From positions 434,001-498,000 of the forward strand of contig JAHBYP010000003.1 in the NCBI GenBank assembly GCA_019635875.1: a stretch of 64,000 nt of DNA, given 5' to 3'. The position numbers and the translations under genes are program-made. Below the pieces are notes generated by a model. The model made no database searches. It was not told the origin of the DNA and saw only the letters and a list, made by a program, of their open reading frames with translations. How positions within the stretch are numbered: position 1 is the stretch's first letter; each line of letters begins with the position of its first letter. This DNA is from Alphaproteobacteria bacterium. Lineage in GTDB: Bacteria; Pseudomonadota; Alphaproteobacteria; Reyranellales; Reyranellaceae. This document shows, in pieces, positions 38,206-46,329 of this stretch.

Positions 38206-38760
38206 TCAGCGCTCGATCCGGGCGTCTTCGGCGGAGACCTCCCGCATCAGCGGGCCGCCCATGGCGACGACGACGAGCTGCTCGACGATGGCGATGGCGA
38301 AGACCACGGCGCCCAGCGCCATGCCGAGCTGCGGGATCCACAGCGGGATGGCGATCAGCCCGGTCGACAGGTCGTTGATCTGCCAGCTGACGTAGCAGAG
38401 CTTGATCGAATACCAGGCAAGATAGCCCGCCAGCAGCGAGCCGACACCCAGGCACCAGAGCTCGAGGACGCGCCGCGCGCGGCCCTCGAAGCGCTGCAGG
38501 ATCAGGGTGACGCGGATATGTTCGCCGCGGCCGAAGGTGGCGGCGAAGGCGAGAAAGGCCGAGGCGCACATCGCGTAGCCGGCCAGCTCGTCGGCCGAGC
38601 GCGCGACATAGTTGAACGGGTTGGGCAGGCCCAGGCTCTGCTGCATCCACAGGCCGACGCCGGGCCACACCGAATACAGCACGAAGACCAGCAGCAGGAT
38701 CATGAAGAGCCCGCCGAGGATGCCGGTGATGTCGTAGAGCCTGCGCAGGATGTCGCGCAT
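38206..38760 (-). CDS. dctQ: TRAP transporter small permease subunit (DctQ type)
   Basis: Protein of 184 residues with four membrane segments (first at residues 14-34), the normal pattern of DctQ. The central cytosolic loop has RGEHIRVTLILQRFEGRARR, matching the conserved R-x-HI-x-VT element of the family. It pairs with the large permease encoded next. A strong hairpin lies between dctP and this gene. Confidence 0.9.
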   Translation of the reverse strand: MRDILRRLYDITGILGGLFMILLLVFVLYSVWPGVGLWMQQSLGLPNPFNYVARSADELAGYAMCASAFLAFAATFGRGEHIRVTLILQRFEGRARRVLELWCLGVGSLLAGYLAWYSIKLCYVSWQINDLSTGLIAIPLWIPQLGMALGAVVFAIAIVEQLVVVAMGGPLMREVSAEDARIER

Positions 38761-38837
38761 CGCCTTCCCCTTCTTCGTTGTGCCCGGTTCGTTGCGCCCT
38801 GTGTCGCGCGCCGGCTTCGCCCTGTCCAGAATGCAAA

Positions 38838-38860
38838 GGGCCGGCCACGTGGGCCGGCCC
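38838..38860 (-). terminator. Hairpin between dctP and dctQ (partial terminator or stabiliser)
   Basis: Nine-base perfect arms (GGGCCGGCC and GGCCGGCCC) around a 5-base loop are followed on the transcript by only TTTG. It is 28 bp after the dctP stop. Such structures let more binding protein than permease be made in TRAP and ABC operons; here that role is inferred. Confidence 0.6.
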
Positions 38861-38888
38861 CGCGAAATGCCGCCAGCGCGGCGTCACG

Positions 38889-39863
38889 TCACATCTTGCG
38901 ATAGGCGTCGACCAGTGCCTTGCCGTCGGCGCCGGCCTTGGCCAGCCATTCCTCGGTCAGCTTCTGGCCGAGCTCCTTGTACTCGGCGGCCAGCTTGGCC
39001 GAGGGTGGTGCCACCTTCATGCCGTTCTTGGCCAGGGTCTCGAGGAAGCCTTTGGCCAGCCGCTCGCTCTCGGCCCAGCCCATGGCCTCGGCCTTGGCGG
39101 CCTCCTCCAGCACGATCTTGCGCGTCGCCTCATCGAGCTTGTCGAAGGCCGCCTTGTTGACCAGCACCAGATCCTTCGGCAGCCAGGCCTGCGTGTCGTA
39201 GAAATGCGTCAGCTGCTCCCACACCTTGGCATCGACGCCAGTCGCGCCCGAGGAGATGAAGGAGTCGGCCTTGCCGGTTGCCAGCGCCTGGCTGAGCTCG
39301 GCGGCCTGGATGGTGATCGGCTGCGCCCCGGTCAGCTCGGCGATGCGCGAGGTGCCGCGGTTGTAGGCGCGGAACTTCAGGCCCTTCATGTCGGATAGCT
39401 GGCTGATCTCCTTCTTGGCGTAGAGGCCCTGCGGCGGCCACGGCACCGAGAACAGCGCGATCATGCCCTGCGAGGCCAGCTTCTTCTCGAGCACCGGCTT
39501 CTGCGCCGCCCACAGCTTCCTGGCGTCGGCGAAGCTGGTGGCGAGGAAGGGCACGACGTCGAGACCGAAGACCGGATCCTCGTTCTCGAAGTTCGAGATC
39601 AGGATCTCGCCGATCTGCGCCTGGCCGGTCTGCACGGCGCGCTTGATGTCGGGCGCCTTGAACAGCGCGCCGCCGGGATGGATCGTGATCAGGAGCTTGC
39701 CGCCGGTGCGCTCTTTCACCGCGTCGGCGAATTTCTGCATGTTCACGGTGTGGAAGTTGGTCGCCGGATAGGCCGCCGGCAGGTCCCATTTCGTCTGCGC
39801 CGCGGCCGTCGACGCCATCGCGGCGAAGGCGCCGGCCAGCGCCAGTTTCAACCCGACTCTCAT
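38889..39863 (-). CDS. dctP: TRAP transporter periplasmic binding protein (DctP type)
   Basis: Protein of 324 residues. The signal peptide is MRVGLKLALAGAFAAMASTA with cleavage after AAAQ. The mature protein has the DctP fold, including WDLPAAYPATNFHTVNMQKF, GQAQIGEILISNF and the hinge region LKFRAYNRGTSRI, where the Arg that pairs with a substrate carboxylate normally sits. A much longer open frame continues upstream over three opposite-strand genes and is an artefact. The start at ATG 39861-39863 matches the signal peptide. Confidence 0.92.
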   Translation of the reverse strand: MRVGLKLALAGAFAAMASTAAAQTKWDLPAAYPATNFHTVNMQKFADAVKERTGGKLLITIHPGGALFKAPDIKRAVQTGQAQIGEILISNFENEDPVFGLDVVPFLATSFADARKLWAAQKPVLEKKLASQGMIALFSVPWPPQGLYAKKEISQLSDMKGLKFRAYNRGTSRIAELTGAQPITIQAAELSQALATGKADSFISSGATGVDAKVWEQLTHFYDTQAWLPKDLVLVNKAAFDKLDEATRKIVLEEAAKAEAMGWAESERLAKGFLETLAKNGMKVAPPSAKLAAEYKELGQKLTEEWLAKAGADGKALVDAYRKM

Positions 39864-39925
39864 TGTCCGTCTCCCATGAGAAAGCCTGATGGATCGTGGC
39901 ACGCCGTGCGGGGCGCTCGCAAGGC

Positions 39926-40906
39926 TCAGCCCGGCTGCGCGTGCAGCAGCCGGCGGTAGATCGGCTGGGTCAGGGTCGGGATCAGGTAGATCGGAAACTG
40001 CACCGCGGCGATGAACAGGAAGTAGTCGGGATCGACCGACGCGGGCAGCGCCGCCAGAAGGAGCGCGTTGTTGCGGCTGCCCGCCGCGTAGCCCGCCGTG
40101 CAGGCGAGTTGCCGGCCGACCAGCGGCCAGAACGCCAGCGTGACCATCGCGATATAGGCAAAGGTGGCGATGAACGACCACAGCACGAAGCCGCCGGTGC
40201 GCCACGGCTCGGCGAGGATGCGCGCGGTGACACCGTCCATGATCGGGATGGCGAAGACCAGCAGGGTGACGACCAGGGAGCCGTCGATCAGCGGCGCCGC
40301 CTGCGCCTCGCGGCCGCGACTCAGCCGGCGCAGCACCAGGGCCAGGACGAAGCCCGAGGCGACCACGCCGGCCAGCCGCGCCGTGAAGGCGAGGAAGCCG
40401 ATCTTGAGATCGAGCCCGAACAGGGCCAGCGCCAGCGGCGGGATGGTGAGCGGCGCCAGCGCCGTGCCGACCAGCACCGCGAACAGCGCCTGCGCGCGAT
40501 CCAGCCCGAGGAAGCCGGCCATCGCCGCCATCGAGGTCAGCGGCGGCAGGCAGGCCATCAGCGCCAACGCCAGGGCCAGCCCCTCCGGGATCGGCATGAG
40601 ATGCAGCAGCGGCGCAGCGAGCAGCGGCACGACGAACATCGCGGCGAAGAGCGTCGCCAGCCCGAGCCAGGGCCGGCGCAGCACGGCGGCGAAGGCCGGC
40701 CAGTCGGTGCGCGCCATGGCGATGCCCAGCAGCACCACGGCCAGCGGCATCACCAGCGGCTTGAGCGTCGCGGCGAGGTCCTGCAGGAACAGGCCCAGCA
40801 GCAGCGCCATCGGCAGGAAGAGCGTGGCCCGCTCGGCGAGCAGGGTCAGCAGACGGACGAGCGGACGAAGCACGGGCGCGACGATAGCAGGCTCGCGGCG
40901 GCTCAC
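39926..40906 (-). CDS. BASS-type (bile acid:sodium symporter-like) transporter
   Basis: Protein of 326 residues with about nine to ten membrane segments. The pattern LVMPLAVVLLGIAMARTDW early and the cross-over region AAGSRNNALLLAALP near residue 285 resemble the BASS/ArsB superfamily. It is probably a sodium-linked carrier of organic anions. The start is GTG 40904-40906. It is separated from dctP by 62 bp in the same direction and may belong to the same transport operon, lying upstream of it. Confidence 0.75.
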   Translation of the reverse strand: MSRREPAIVAPVLRPLVRLLTLLAERATLFLPMALLLGLFLQDLAATLKPLVMPLAVVLLGIAMARTDWPAFAAVLRRPWLGLATLFAAMFVVPLLAAPLLHLMPIPEGLALALALMACLPPLTSMAAMAGFLGLDRAQALFAVLVGTALAPLTIPPLALALFGLDLKIGFLAFTARLAGVVASGFVLALVLRRLSRGREAQAAPLIDGSLVVTLLVFAIPIMDGVTARILAEPWRTGGFVLWSFIATFAYIAMVTLAFWPLVGRQLACTAGYAAGSRNNALLLAALPASVDPDYFLFIAAVQFPIYLIPTLTQPIYRRLLHAQPG

Positions 40907-40967
40907 AACGGCGTGAGTCGCAGGGCCGGCGCTGGCTCGCGGCGCGCGGCACCGCTAGCGTCGCGCC

Positions 40968-42374
40968 ATGCGTTCGATGTGGCGATGGTGCTTTGGGCTG
41001 ATGCTGGGGCTCGTGCCGGCCGTCGCCGCGTCCGCTCCCGACTGCGTCGCCGATGTGCGCCTCGAGGATCGCGGCCCTGAGCGCGCCCCGTCGCTGGCCG
41101 TCGCCATCGCCTGCCGCGCCGACGGCACGGTCCACTTCGTCGCCGGCAGCGCGACGACGGGCGCGCACCTGCGCGAGGCGCGCGACGGCAGCGACGCGGC
41201 GATCGACGGCAGCGGCGGCGCGTGGAGCGTGCCGGCGCGCGGCGGCAGCGCGACGCTGCGCTATGCCTTCGACCTCGGCGCCTACGCGCGCGACGTCGAT
41301 CGGATCACCGCGGCCGTGGAGCGCGGCGGCGCGGCGCTGGCCATCCTCTCGACCTGGCTGCTCGAGCCGCGGCTGCCCTCGGGGGCGGTGCCGGTGATCG
41401 ATATCCGCATCGCCGCGCCGCCCGGCCTGCAGGCCGCGCTGGCGCTGCCGCCGGTCGATGGCGGCTGGCGGCTGCAGGGCACCACCGTGCGCTTCGCCGG
41501 CTACGGCGTGATCGGCCGCTTCGACCGCGAGCGCATGACGCTGCCGGCGGCGGGCGACGGCGCCGCCACGCTCGACATCGCCCGGCTCGACGGCGCGCTG
41601 GCGGTGAGCCGGCCCGAGTTGCTCGACTGGATCCGCAAGATCGCCATGGCGCACGTCGAATACTGGCAGGGCTTCACCACAGGCCGCGTGCTGCTCGCCG
41701 TGGTGCCGGTGCCGGGCCGTCCGCGCGTGGTGTTCGGCCGCGTCGTGCCCGGCGGCGGCGTGTCGGTGATGCTGCAGGTCGGCGCGCGCGCCACGCTTGC
41801 GGATCTGTGGGACGACTGGATCCTGCCGCATGAGTTCGTGCACACCGGCATGCCGATGATCACCGGCCGCGCCAACTGGTTCATGGAAGGCGCGGCGACT
41901 TACGTCGAGCCGGTGATCCGCGCCCGGGCCGGCTTCAAGCCCGAGGCCGAGGTCTGGCGCGAATGGATCGAGCAGATGCCGCGCGGCCTCGGCGCCCTGC
42001 GCAGCGGCCTGTCGGGCGGCTCGCCCTACTGGGGCGGCGGGCTGTTCATGCTGCTGAGCGACATCGAGATCCGCCGCACCACGTCGGGCGCCAAGGGACT
42101 CGAGCACTGCCTGCGCGGCGCGCTGCGCGCCGGCGGCGACATGGCGCCGGCCGAGCGCTGGCCGCTCGCGACCTTCGCGCAACGCTGCGATGCGGCGCTG
42201 GGCACGCCGGTCATGGCGACGATGCTGGAGCGTCATCTCGGCAAGTCCGTCGAGGTCGACCTGCCCGCGCTGTGGCGCGATCTCGGCGTCGCGCTGACCG
42301 CCGACGGCGTCACGGTCGACGACAGCGCGCCGCTGGCCTGGATCCGCCGGATCCTGGTGATGGGCCGGGCCTAG
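40968..42374 (+). CDS. Exported HExxH metallopeptidase-like protein
   Basis: Protein of 468 residues. The signal peptide (RWCFGLMLGLVPAVAASAPD) is followed by a beta-rich N-terminal half. At 288-292 lies HEFVH, then WFMEGAATY with Glu 307, the gluzincin pattern of M1/M61-like aminopeptidases (two His from the helix and a Glu further on). The gap between HEFVH and that Glu is 14 residues, shorter than the 18 usual in M1. I cannot assign a known family with confidence. It is predicted to be periplasmic. The creatininase gene follows 42 bp downstream in the same direction. Confidence 0.65.
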   Translation: MRSMWRWCFGLMLGLVPAVAASAPDCVADVRLEDRGPERAPSLAVAIACRADGTVHFVAGSATTGAHLREARDGSDAAIDGSGGAWSVPARGGSATLRYAFDLGAYARDVDRITAAVERGGAALAILSTWLLEPRLPSGAVPVIDIRIAAPPGLQAALALPPVDGGWRLQGTTVRFAGYGVIGRFDRERMTLPAAGDGAATLDIARLDGALAVSRPELLDWIRKIAMAHVEYWQGFTTGRVLLAVVPVPGRPRVVFGRVVPGGGVSVMLQVGARATLADLWDDWILPHEFVHTGMPMITGRANWFMEGAATYVEPVIRARAGFKPEAEVWREWIEQMPRGLGALRSGLSGGSPYWGGGLFMLLSDIEIRRTTSGAKGLEHCLRGALRAGGDMAPAERWPLATFAQRCDAALGTPVMATMLERHLGKSVEVDLPALWRDLGVALTADGVTVDDSAPLAWIRRILVMGRA

Positions 42375-42416
42375 GCACGGTCGATGGCGCAACAGCCCGC
42401 GTGCTAGGTTCGCCGC

Positions 42417-43205
42417 ATGGACCTTCCCCTGTGGCTCGAAGATCTCACCTGGCTCGAGGCGAAGACCCGGTTCGAGGCCGGCGATGTGCTGATCCTGCCG
42501 ATCGGCGCCGCCGCCAAGGAGCACGGCCCGCATTTGCCCCTGCGGACCGACGCCACCACCGCCCGGGCCTATGCCGAGCGCCTGGCGCGCCGCGCGCGCC
42601 AGGCCGGCCTGCCGACCCTGATCGCCCCACTGGTGCCTTTCGGCTACTACCCGGCCTTCACCCGCTACGCCGGCAGCCAGCACCTCTCGGCCGCGACCTT
42701 CAGCGCCCTGCTGCGCGAGCTGATCGAGGGTTTCATCGCCCAGGGCGCACATCGCCTGCTGCTGCTCAACACCGGCGTTTCGACCGAGGCGCCGATCAAC
42801 GCCTTGCTGGGCGAGATCCACGGCGCCGCCGGCGTGCGCGTGGTCGCGGCTCATCTGCGCTTCCTCGGCCGCGACGCCGACAAGTGGATCGAGGTGCGCG
42901 AGGGTGGCCACGCCGACGAGCGCGAGACCTCGGTGATGCTGGCGATCGACGGCCGCAGCGTGCGCATGGACAGGCTGCCCGACGCCGCGGCCAACGCCGA
43001 GCGCGGCATGGCCGGCGTCGCCCTGCCCGCCGGCTTCGCACGCCCGGTACGCCTGTCGCCGGATGCTATGGGTTGCAGTGCCGATGAGTTCGCGCCCAGC
43101 GGCGCCACCGGCGACGCCAGCCGCGCGACCGCCTACAAGGGCGAGCGCGTCATCGATGCCGTGATCGAGGACCTGCTCGCCGGCCTGGTGAAGGCATTCC
43201 GCTGA
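42417..43205 (+). CDS. Creatininase-family amidohydrolase
   Basis: Protein of 262 residues. Metal-binding motifs of the family are visible: the Glu-His pair in IGAAAKEHGPHLPLRTD, RYAGSQHLS, and GGHADERETSVML with a further His and Glu. Members include creatinine amidohydrolase and enzymes of cofactor or riboflavin-related pathways, so creatinine itself should not be assumed. It has no close partner on either side that reveals the substrate. Confidence 0.9.
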   Translation: MDLPLWLEDLTWLEAKTRFEAGDVLILPIGAAAKEHGPHLPLRTDATTARAYAERLARRARQAGLPTLIAPLVPFGYYPAFTRYAGSQHLSAATFSALLRELIEGFIAQGAHRLLLLNTGVSTEAPINALLGEIHGAAGVRVVAAHLRFLGRDADKWIEVREGGHADERETSVMLAIDGRSVRMDRLPDAAANAERGMAGVALPAGFARPVRLSPDAMGCSADEFAPSGATGDASRATAYKGERVIDAVIEDLLAGLVKAFR

Positions 43206-43261
43206 CATCGCCGCGCTGTCGCCGATTGCCATGGTTTGCCATGGGGTGCGGCGCTTCGGCC

Positions 43262-43288
43262 CGCGCCGCACGCGCCGCACGCGCCGCA
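43262..43288. repeat. Tandem repeat, 9 bp x 3
   Basis: The unit CGCGCCGCA is repeated three times without change. It is a short satellite in the gap after the creatininase gene and likely varies in copy number between strains. Confidence 0.8.
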
Positions 43289-43691
43289 TCGTTCCCGCTT
43301 GGGCCAGCATTGCTCTTTCTTTCTATGGTCTCGAGCCTTCGGCCCGACGATCCCGGCGCGATCCACCTGACCACCCTCCTCCGCCCGCGAGGAACGCCTG
43401 GACGGAGTAGTCATGGCGGTTCGCGAGGGGCTTGTCTGACATGGTCGGTCTCCGGGTTTCGGTTGGACCCATTCTACGCGCGACCCGTGCCTGCCCCTAT
43501 TTCCACCCCTACGCGTGTCGTCTACGGCCGTTCGTTGCCGCTGGCAGAGGACAAATCTGCGATCCTACGGCGGTCGTCCTGACTGGGGCGCGCTGCTCCG
43601 GTGGCGCGGCGGATGGTCGCCGGAACAGGCCGCTCGATCGCCCGCAGCTGTTGAAGACGAACGGATGGAATTGCAGCGAGATTGGCCGTAA

Positions 43692-43709
43692 CGTCGCGGA
43701 AACGCGACG
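43692..43709 (+). promoter_or_regulatory. GAAA-tetraloop hairpin overlapping a ribosome binding site
   Basis: A perfect 7-bp stem, CGTCGCG / CGCGACG, is closed by GAAA, a very stable RNA tetraloop. The right arm runs into GACGGAG, the ribosome binding site of the dioxygenase starting at 43720. This could limit or tune translation. Confidence 0.5.
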
Positions 43710-43719
43710 GAGCGATGCC

Positions 43720-44565
43720 ATGCGCAACAGGCGTCTCGAGGTTCGTCTGCTTTCCGGCGCCGGCGGCGCGGAAATCTCCGGCGTCGACGTCGCGCGGGAT
43801 CTCGACGACGAGACCATCGGCGAGATCCGCGACGCGTTGAACGAGCACTGCGTGGTGTTCTTCCGCGACCAGGAGCTCGACGTCGCCCGGCACAAGGCCT
43901 TCGCCCGCCGCTTCGGCGAGATCTTCATCCATCCCAACTATGTCGGCATGGGCGACGATCCCGAGATCGTCATGGTTCGCCGCCAGCCGGGCGACACGGG
44001 CTATGTCGGCGAGGATTGGCATGCCGACACGACCATGTGCGCCGAGCCGCCGATGGGTGCCATCCTCTACGGCATCGACATTCCCGACTACGGCGGCGAC
44101 ACGATGTTCGCCAACCAGTACCTCGCCTACGAGACCCTGTCGGACGGCATGAAGGGGATGCTCACCGGGCTGCGCGCCGTGCACAGCGACATCATGGTGG
44201 CGGGCCCGCAGGCCGGCAAGAACAAGGGCCGCTCGACCAAGCATCGCGACGGCGCGGACTGGCGCGAGACTCGCAGCATCCACCCGGTGGTGCGCACCCA
44301 TCCCGAGACCGGCCGCAAGATGCTGTTCGTCAACAAGTCCTACACCGTGGGCTTCGACGGCATGACCGAGGCCGAGAGCAAGCCTCTGCTCGATTTCCTG
44401 ATGGAGCACGGCAACCGGCCGGAATTCACCTTCCGCTATCGCTGGCAGAAGGGCTCCATCGCCTTCTGGGACAACCGCAGCACCAAGCACATCGCGCTGG
44501 GCGATACCGGACCGTTCCACCGCCTGATGCGCCGTATCCAGATCTGCGGCGACAAGCCGGTGTGA
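43720..44565 (+). CDS. TauD/TfdA-family 2-oxoglutarate dioxygenase (first)
   Basis: Protein of 281 residues. Fe(II) ligands are in WHADTTMCAEPP (HxD) and in WDNRSTKHIALGD (distal His), with the 2-oxoglutarate-binding Arg in LMRRIQI near the end. It hydroxylates an unactivated carbon next to a sulfonate, ether or similar group, depending on the member. A long in-frame extension upstream was rejected because it has no family counterpart. The ATG at 43720 gives MRNRRLEVRLLSGAGGAEIS, which leads into the usual AEISGVD motif. It is followed by a second dioxygenase 16 bp later. Confidence 0.9.
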   Translation: MRNRRLEVRLLSGAGGAEISGVDVARDLDDETIGEIRDALNEHCVVFFRDQELDVARHKAFARRFGEIFIHPNYVGMGDDPEIVMVRRQPGDTGYVGEDWHADTTMCAEPPMGAILYGIDIPDYGGDTMFANQYLAYETLSDGMKGMLTGLRAVHSDIMVAGPQAGKNKGRSTKHRDGADWRETRSIHPVVRTHPETGRKMLFVNKSYTVGFDGMTEAESKPLLDFLMEHGNRPEFTFRYRWQKGSIAFWDNRSTKHIALGDTGPFHRLMRRIQICGDKPV

Positions 44566-44581
44566 GGGAGGTAGGGCCGCG

Positions 44582-45466
44582 ATGACCATCACCATCCGCG
44601 AGATCGGCCCCTGCTTCGCAGGTGAAGTTCAAGGCCTCGACATGCGGAACCCGTTGTCAAACGACGACGTCGCGGCGATCCACGCCGGCATGGACAAGTT
44701 CGCCGTGCTGGTGTTTCACGATCAGAAGATCGATGACGCCCAGCAACTCGCCTTCACCCGCAGCCTTGGCGAAATCGAGCACGCCATCGGCACAAGCCTG
44801 CGGGCGGCCGGCGACTACCGGCTGCCGACGACCTTCGCCGACGTCTCCAACCTCGACAAGGACAACGCGCCGTTCGCGCGCGATGACCGCCGCCGCCTGT
44901 TCGGCATCGGCAACCGGCTGTGGCATTCCGACAGTTCGTTCAAGGTCGTGCCGGCGAAGTATTCGCTTCTGCACGCCATCAGCGTCCCGTCAAAGGGCGG
45001 CAACACACAGTTCGCCGATATGCGAGCCGCTTACGATGCGCTGGACGAGGAGACCAAGGTCCAGGTCGAGGGCATGGTCTGCGAGCACAGTCAGATGTTC
45101 TCACGCCAGCAGATCGGCTTCTTCGATTTCACCGATGAAGAGCGCCAGCGTTTCCGGCCTGTCCGGCAGTGCATGGTTCGCATCCACCCGGTCACAGGCC
45201 GAAAGTCGCTCTATCTGTCGAGCCATGCCGGCGGCATCGTCGGATGGCCGATACCCGAGGCACGCGCCTTCCTGCGCGACCTGGTCGAGCACGCCACGCA
45301 GCGTGAGTTCGTCTACACGCACACTTGGCGGGTCGGTGACCTGGTGATGTGGGACAATCGCCAGACCATGCATCGTGCCCGGCCCTTCCCGGCGCACGAG
45401 CCGCGCGACATGCGCCGAACCACGCTGGCCGGCGACGGCCCGACGGCGGCGCAGGCGGCGGCGTGA
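44582..45466 (+). CDS. TauD/TfdA-family dioxygenase (second, TfdA-like)
   Basis: Protein of 294 residues. Ligands are in WHSDSSFKVVPAK (HxD) and WDNRQTMHRARPF (His), with Arg in DMRRTTLAGDG. WHSDSSF and the ending MRRTTLAGD resemble TfdA, which cleaves 2,4-dichlorophenoxyacetate, and its wider alpha-type relatives. Its activity on such aryloxy acids is possible but not shown. It is clearly diverged from the dioxygenase before it, so this is not a recent duplication. Its TGA overlaps the GTG of the next gene. Confidence 0.88.
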   Translation: MTITIREIGPCFAGEVQGLDMRNPLSNDDVAAIHAGMDKFAVLVFHDQKIDDAQQLAFTRSLGEIEHAIGTSLRAAGDYRLPTTFADVSNLDKDNAPFARDDRRRLFGIGNRLWHSDSSFKVVPAKYSLLHAISVPSKGGNTQFADMRAAYDALDEETKVQVEGMVCEHSQMFSRQQIGFFDFTDEERQRFRPVRQCMVRIHPVTGRKSLYLSSHAGGIVGWPIPEARAFLRDLVEHATQREFVYTHTWRVGDLVMWDNRQTMHRARPFPAHEPRDMRRTTLAGDGPTAAQAAA

Positions 45467-46146
45467 CCCGCATCAGGCGCCGACTGAAGATTGCTGTCGA
45501 TGCCGGCCACACCGTCTCGGCGATCTACCTCGCGCCACGCGGCGCGATCGCTTGCTACGTCTTCGCGCACGGCGCCGGTGCGGGCATGTCGCATCCATTC
45601 ATGGAAGCCGTTTCCCAGGGATTGGCCGCCCGCAAGATCGCCACGCTGCGCTACCAGTTTCCCTACATGGAGAGCGGTTCGCGCCGGCCCGATGGACCGG
45701 CTCTCGCCCAGGCAACGGTCGCGGCCGCCGTACGCCGAGCTGCCACGCTGGCTCCTCGCCTGCCACTGATTGCGGGTGGGAAGTCCTTCGGCGGTCGCAT
45801 GACGTCGCAGGCACAGGCACGCGAAGCCCTGCCGAAGGTTCGCGGCCTCGCTTTCCTTGGCTTTCCGCTTCACCTCCCGAACAAGCCGTCCAAGGAGCGC
45901 GCCGCGCATCTGGCCGAGGTGCAGCTTCCGTTGCTGTTCATTCAGGGAGATCGGGACGCCTTGGCGGACATGCGCCTGCTTCGCTCGGTGACCCGGCGGC
46001 TTGGCGCACACGCCACGGTGCACAGGATTGCCGGAGCGGATCATTCCTTCGGCGTGCTGGTCCGCTCGGGACGCACCAATTCGGACGCATTGGAAGAGAT
46101 CTTCGAGGCCTTCGCGCGGTGGACAAAGGAGCTATTGGCCACCTAG
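45463..46146 (+). CDS. Alpha/beta-hydrolase of the KANL3/Tex30-like type
   Basis: Protein of 227 residues starting at GTG 45463, coupled to the previous gene (GTGA). The nucleophile Ser is in AGGKSFGGRM, the acid in QGDRDALAD and the His in GADHSFGV. YVFAHGAGAGMSHPFM at the N-terminus is typical of this small-hydrolase group. It is translated with the TfdA-like dioxygenase. It could process the product, for example an ester or lactone, but no substrate can be named. Confidence 0.8.
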   Translation: MTRIRRRLKIAVDAGHTVSAIYLAPRGAIACYVFAHGAGAGMSHPFMEAVSQGLAARKIATLRYQFPYMESGSRRPDGPALAQATVAAAVRRAATLAPRLPLIAGGKSFGGRMTSQAQAREALPKVRGLAFLGFPLHLPNKPSKERAAHLAEVQLPLLFIQGDRDALADMRLLRSVTRRLGAHATVHRIAGADHSFGVLVRSGRTNSDALEEIFEAFARWTKELLAT

Positions 46147-46162
46147 GCATGCCCGGACGGCA

Positions 46163-46242
46163 CGTCGAAGACGAACGCAGGAGTCCGTATTCGACATCCC
46201 CCATCCGCCCTGCGGGCATCTTTCCCCCTCCGGGGGAAGGAA
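46163..46242. repeat. Compound palindromic repeat, family B copy 2 (degenerate)
   Basis: It carries TTCGACATCCCCC, a short spacer and TTTCCCCCTCCGGGGGAAGG, matching the right half of the repeat at 23480-23578, and a shortened left arm (GTCGAAGACGAACG). It is intergenic, between two genes in the same direction. Confidence 0.65.
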
Positions 46243-46329
46243 TGAGGTCTGCGATACCGCTCTGGCGGCCCCCCTCAGTTCCTATAAACTGCCGTTCAGC
46301 AAACCGAACATGCGTAAGGAAACGCCAGC

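Larger units (their letters stand above)
43206..43719. other. Long gap or leader before the first TauD-type gene
   Basis: A 514-bp stretch has no convincing gene; open frames on both strands have low-complexity Ala/Arg-rich products. It holds three tandem 9-bp repeats (43262-43288), an imperfect stem (CGCGAGGAACGCC / GGCGGTTCGCG, near 43388-43430) and a hairpin just before the next ATG. Its length and structure leave room for a regulatory leader, which I could not match to a known riboswitch. Confidence 0.5.

Noticed and set aside
42417..43205. Creatinine degradation operon
   Set aside because: No creatinase, sarcosine oxidase or hydantoinase genes are adjacent; only the creatininase fold is supported.
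38889..43310. An open frame of 1473 codons on the minus strand across dctP, the BASS transporter and two plus-strand genes
   Set aside because: Only the last part (dctP) has protein-family motifs. The rest is Arg/Ala/Gly-rich translation of the opposite strand, a common effect of high GC content.
43206..43719. A known riboswitch (cobalamin, SAM or guanidine type)
   Set aside because: I could not match the conserved elements of any class; only local hairpins are visible.
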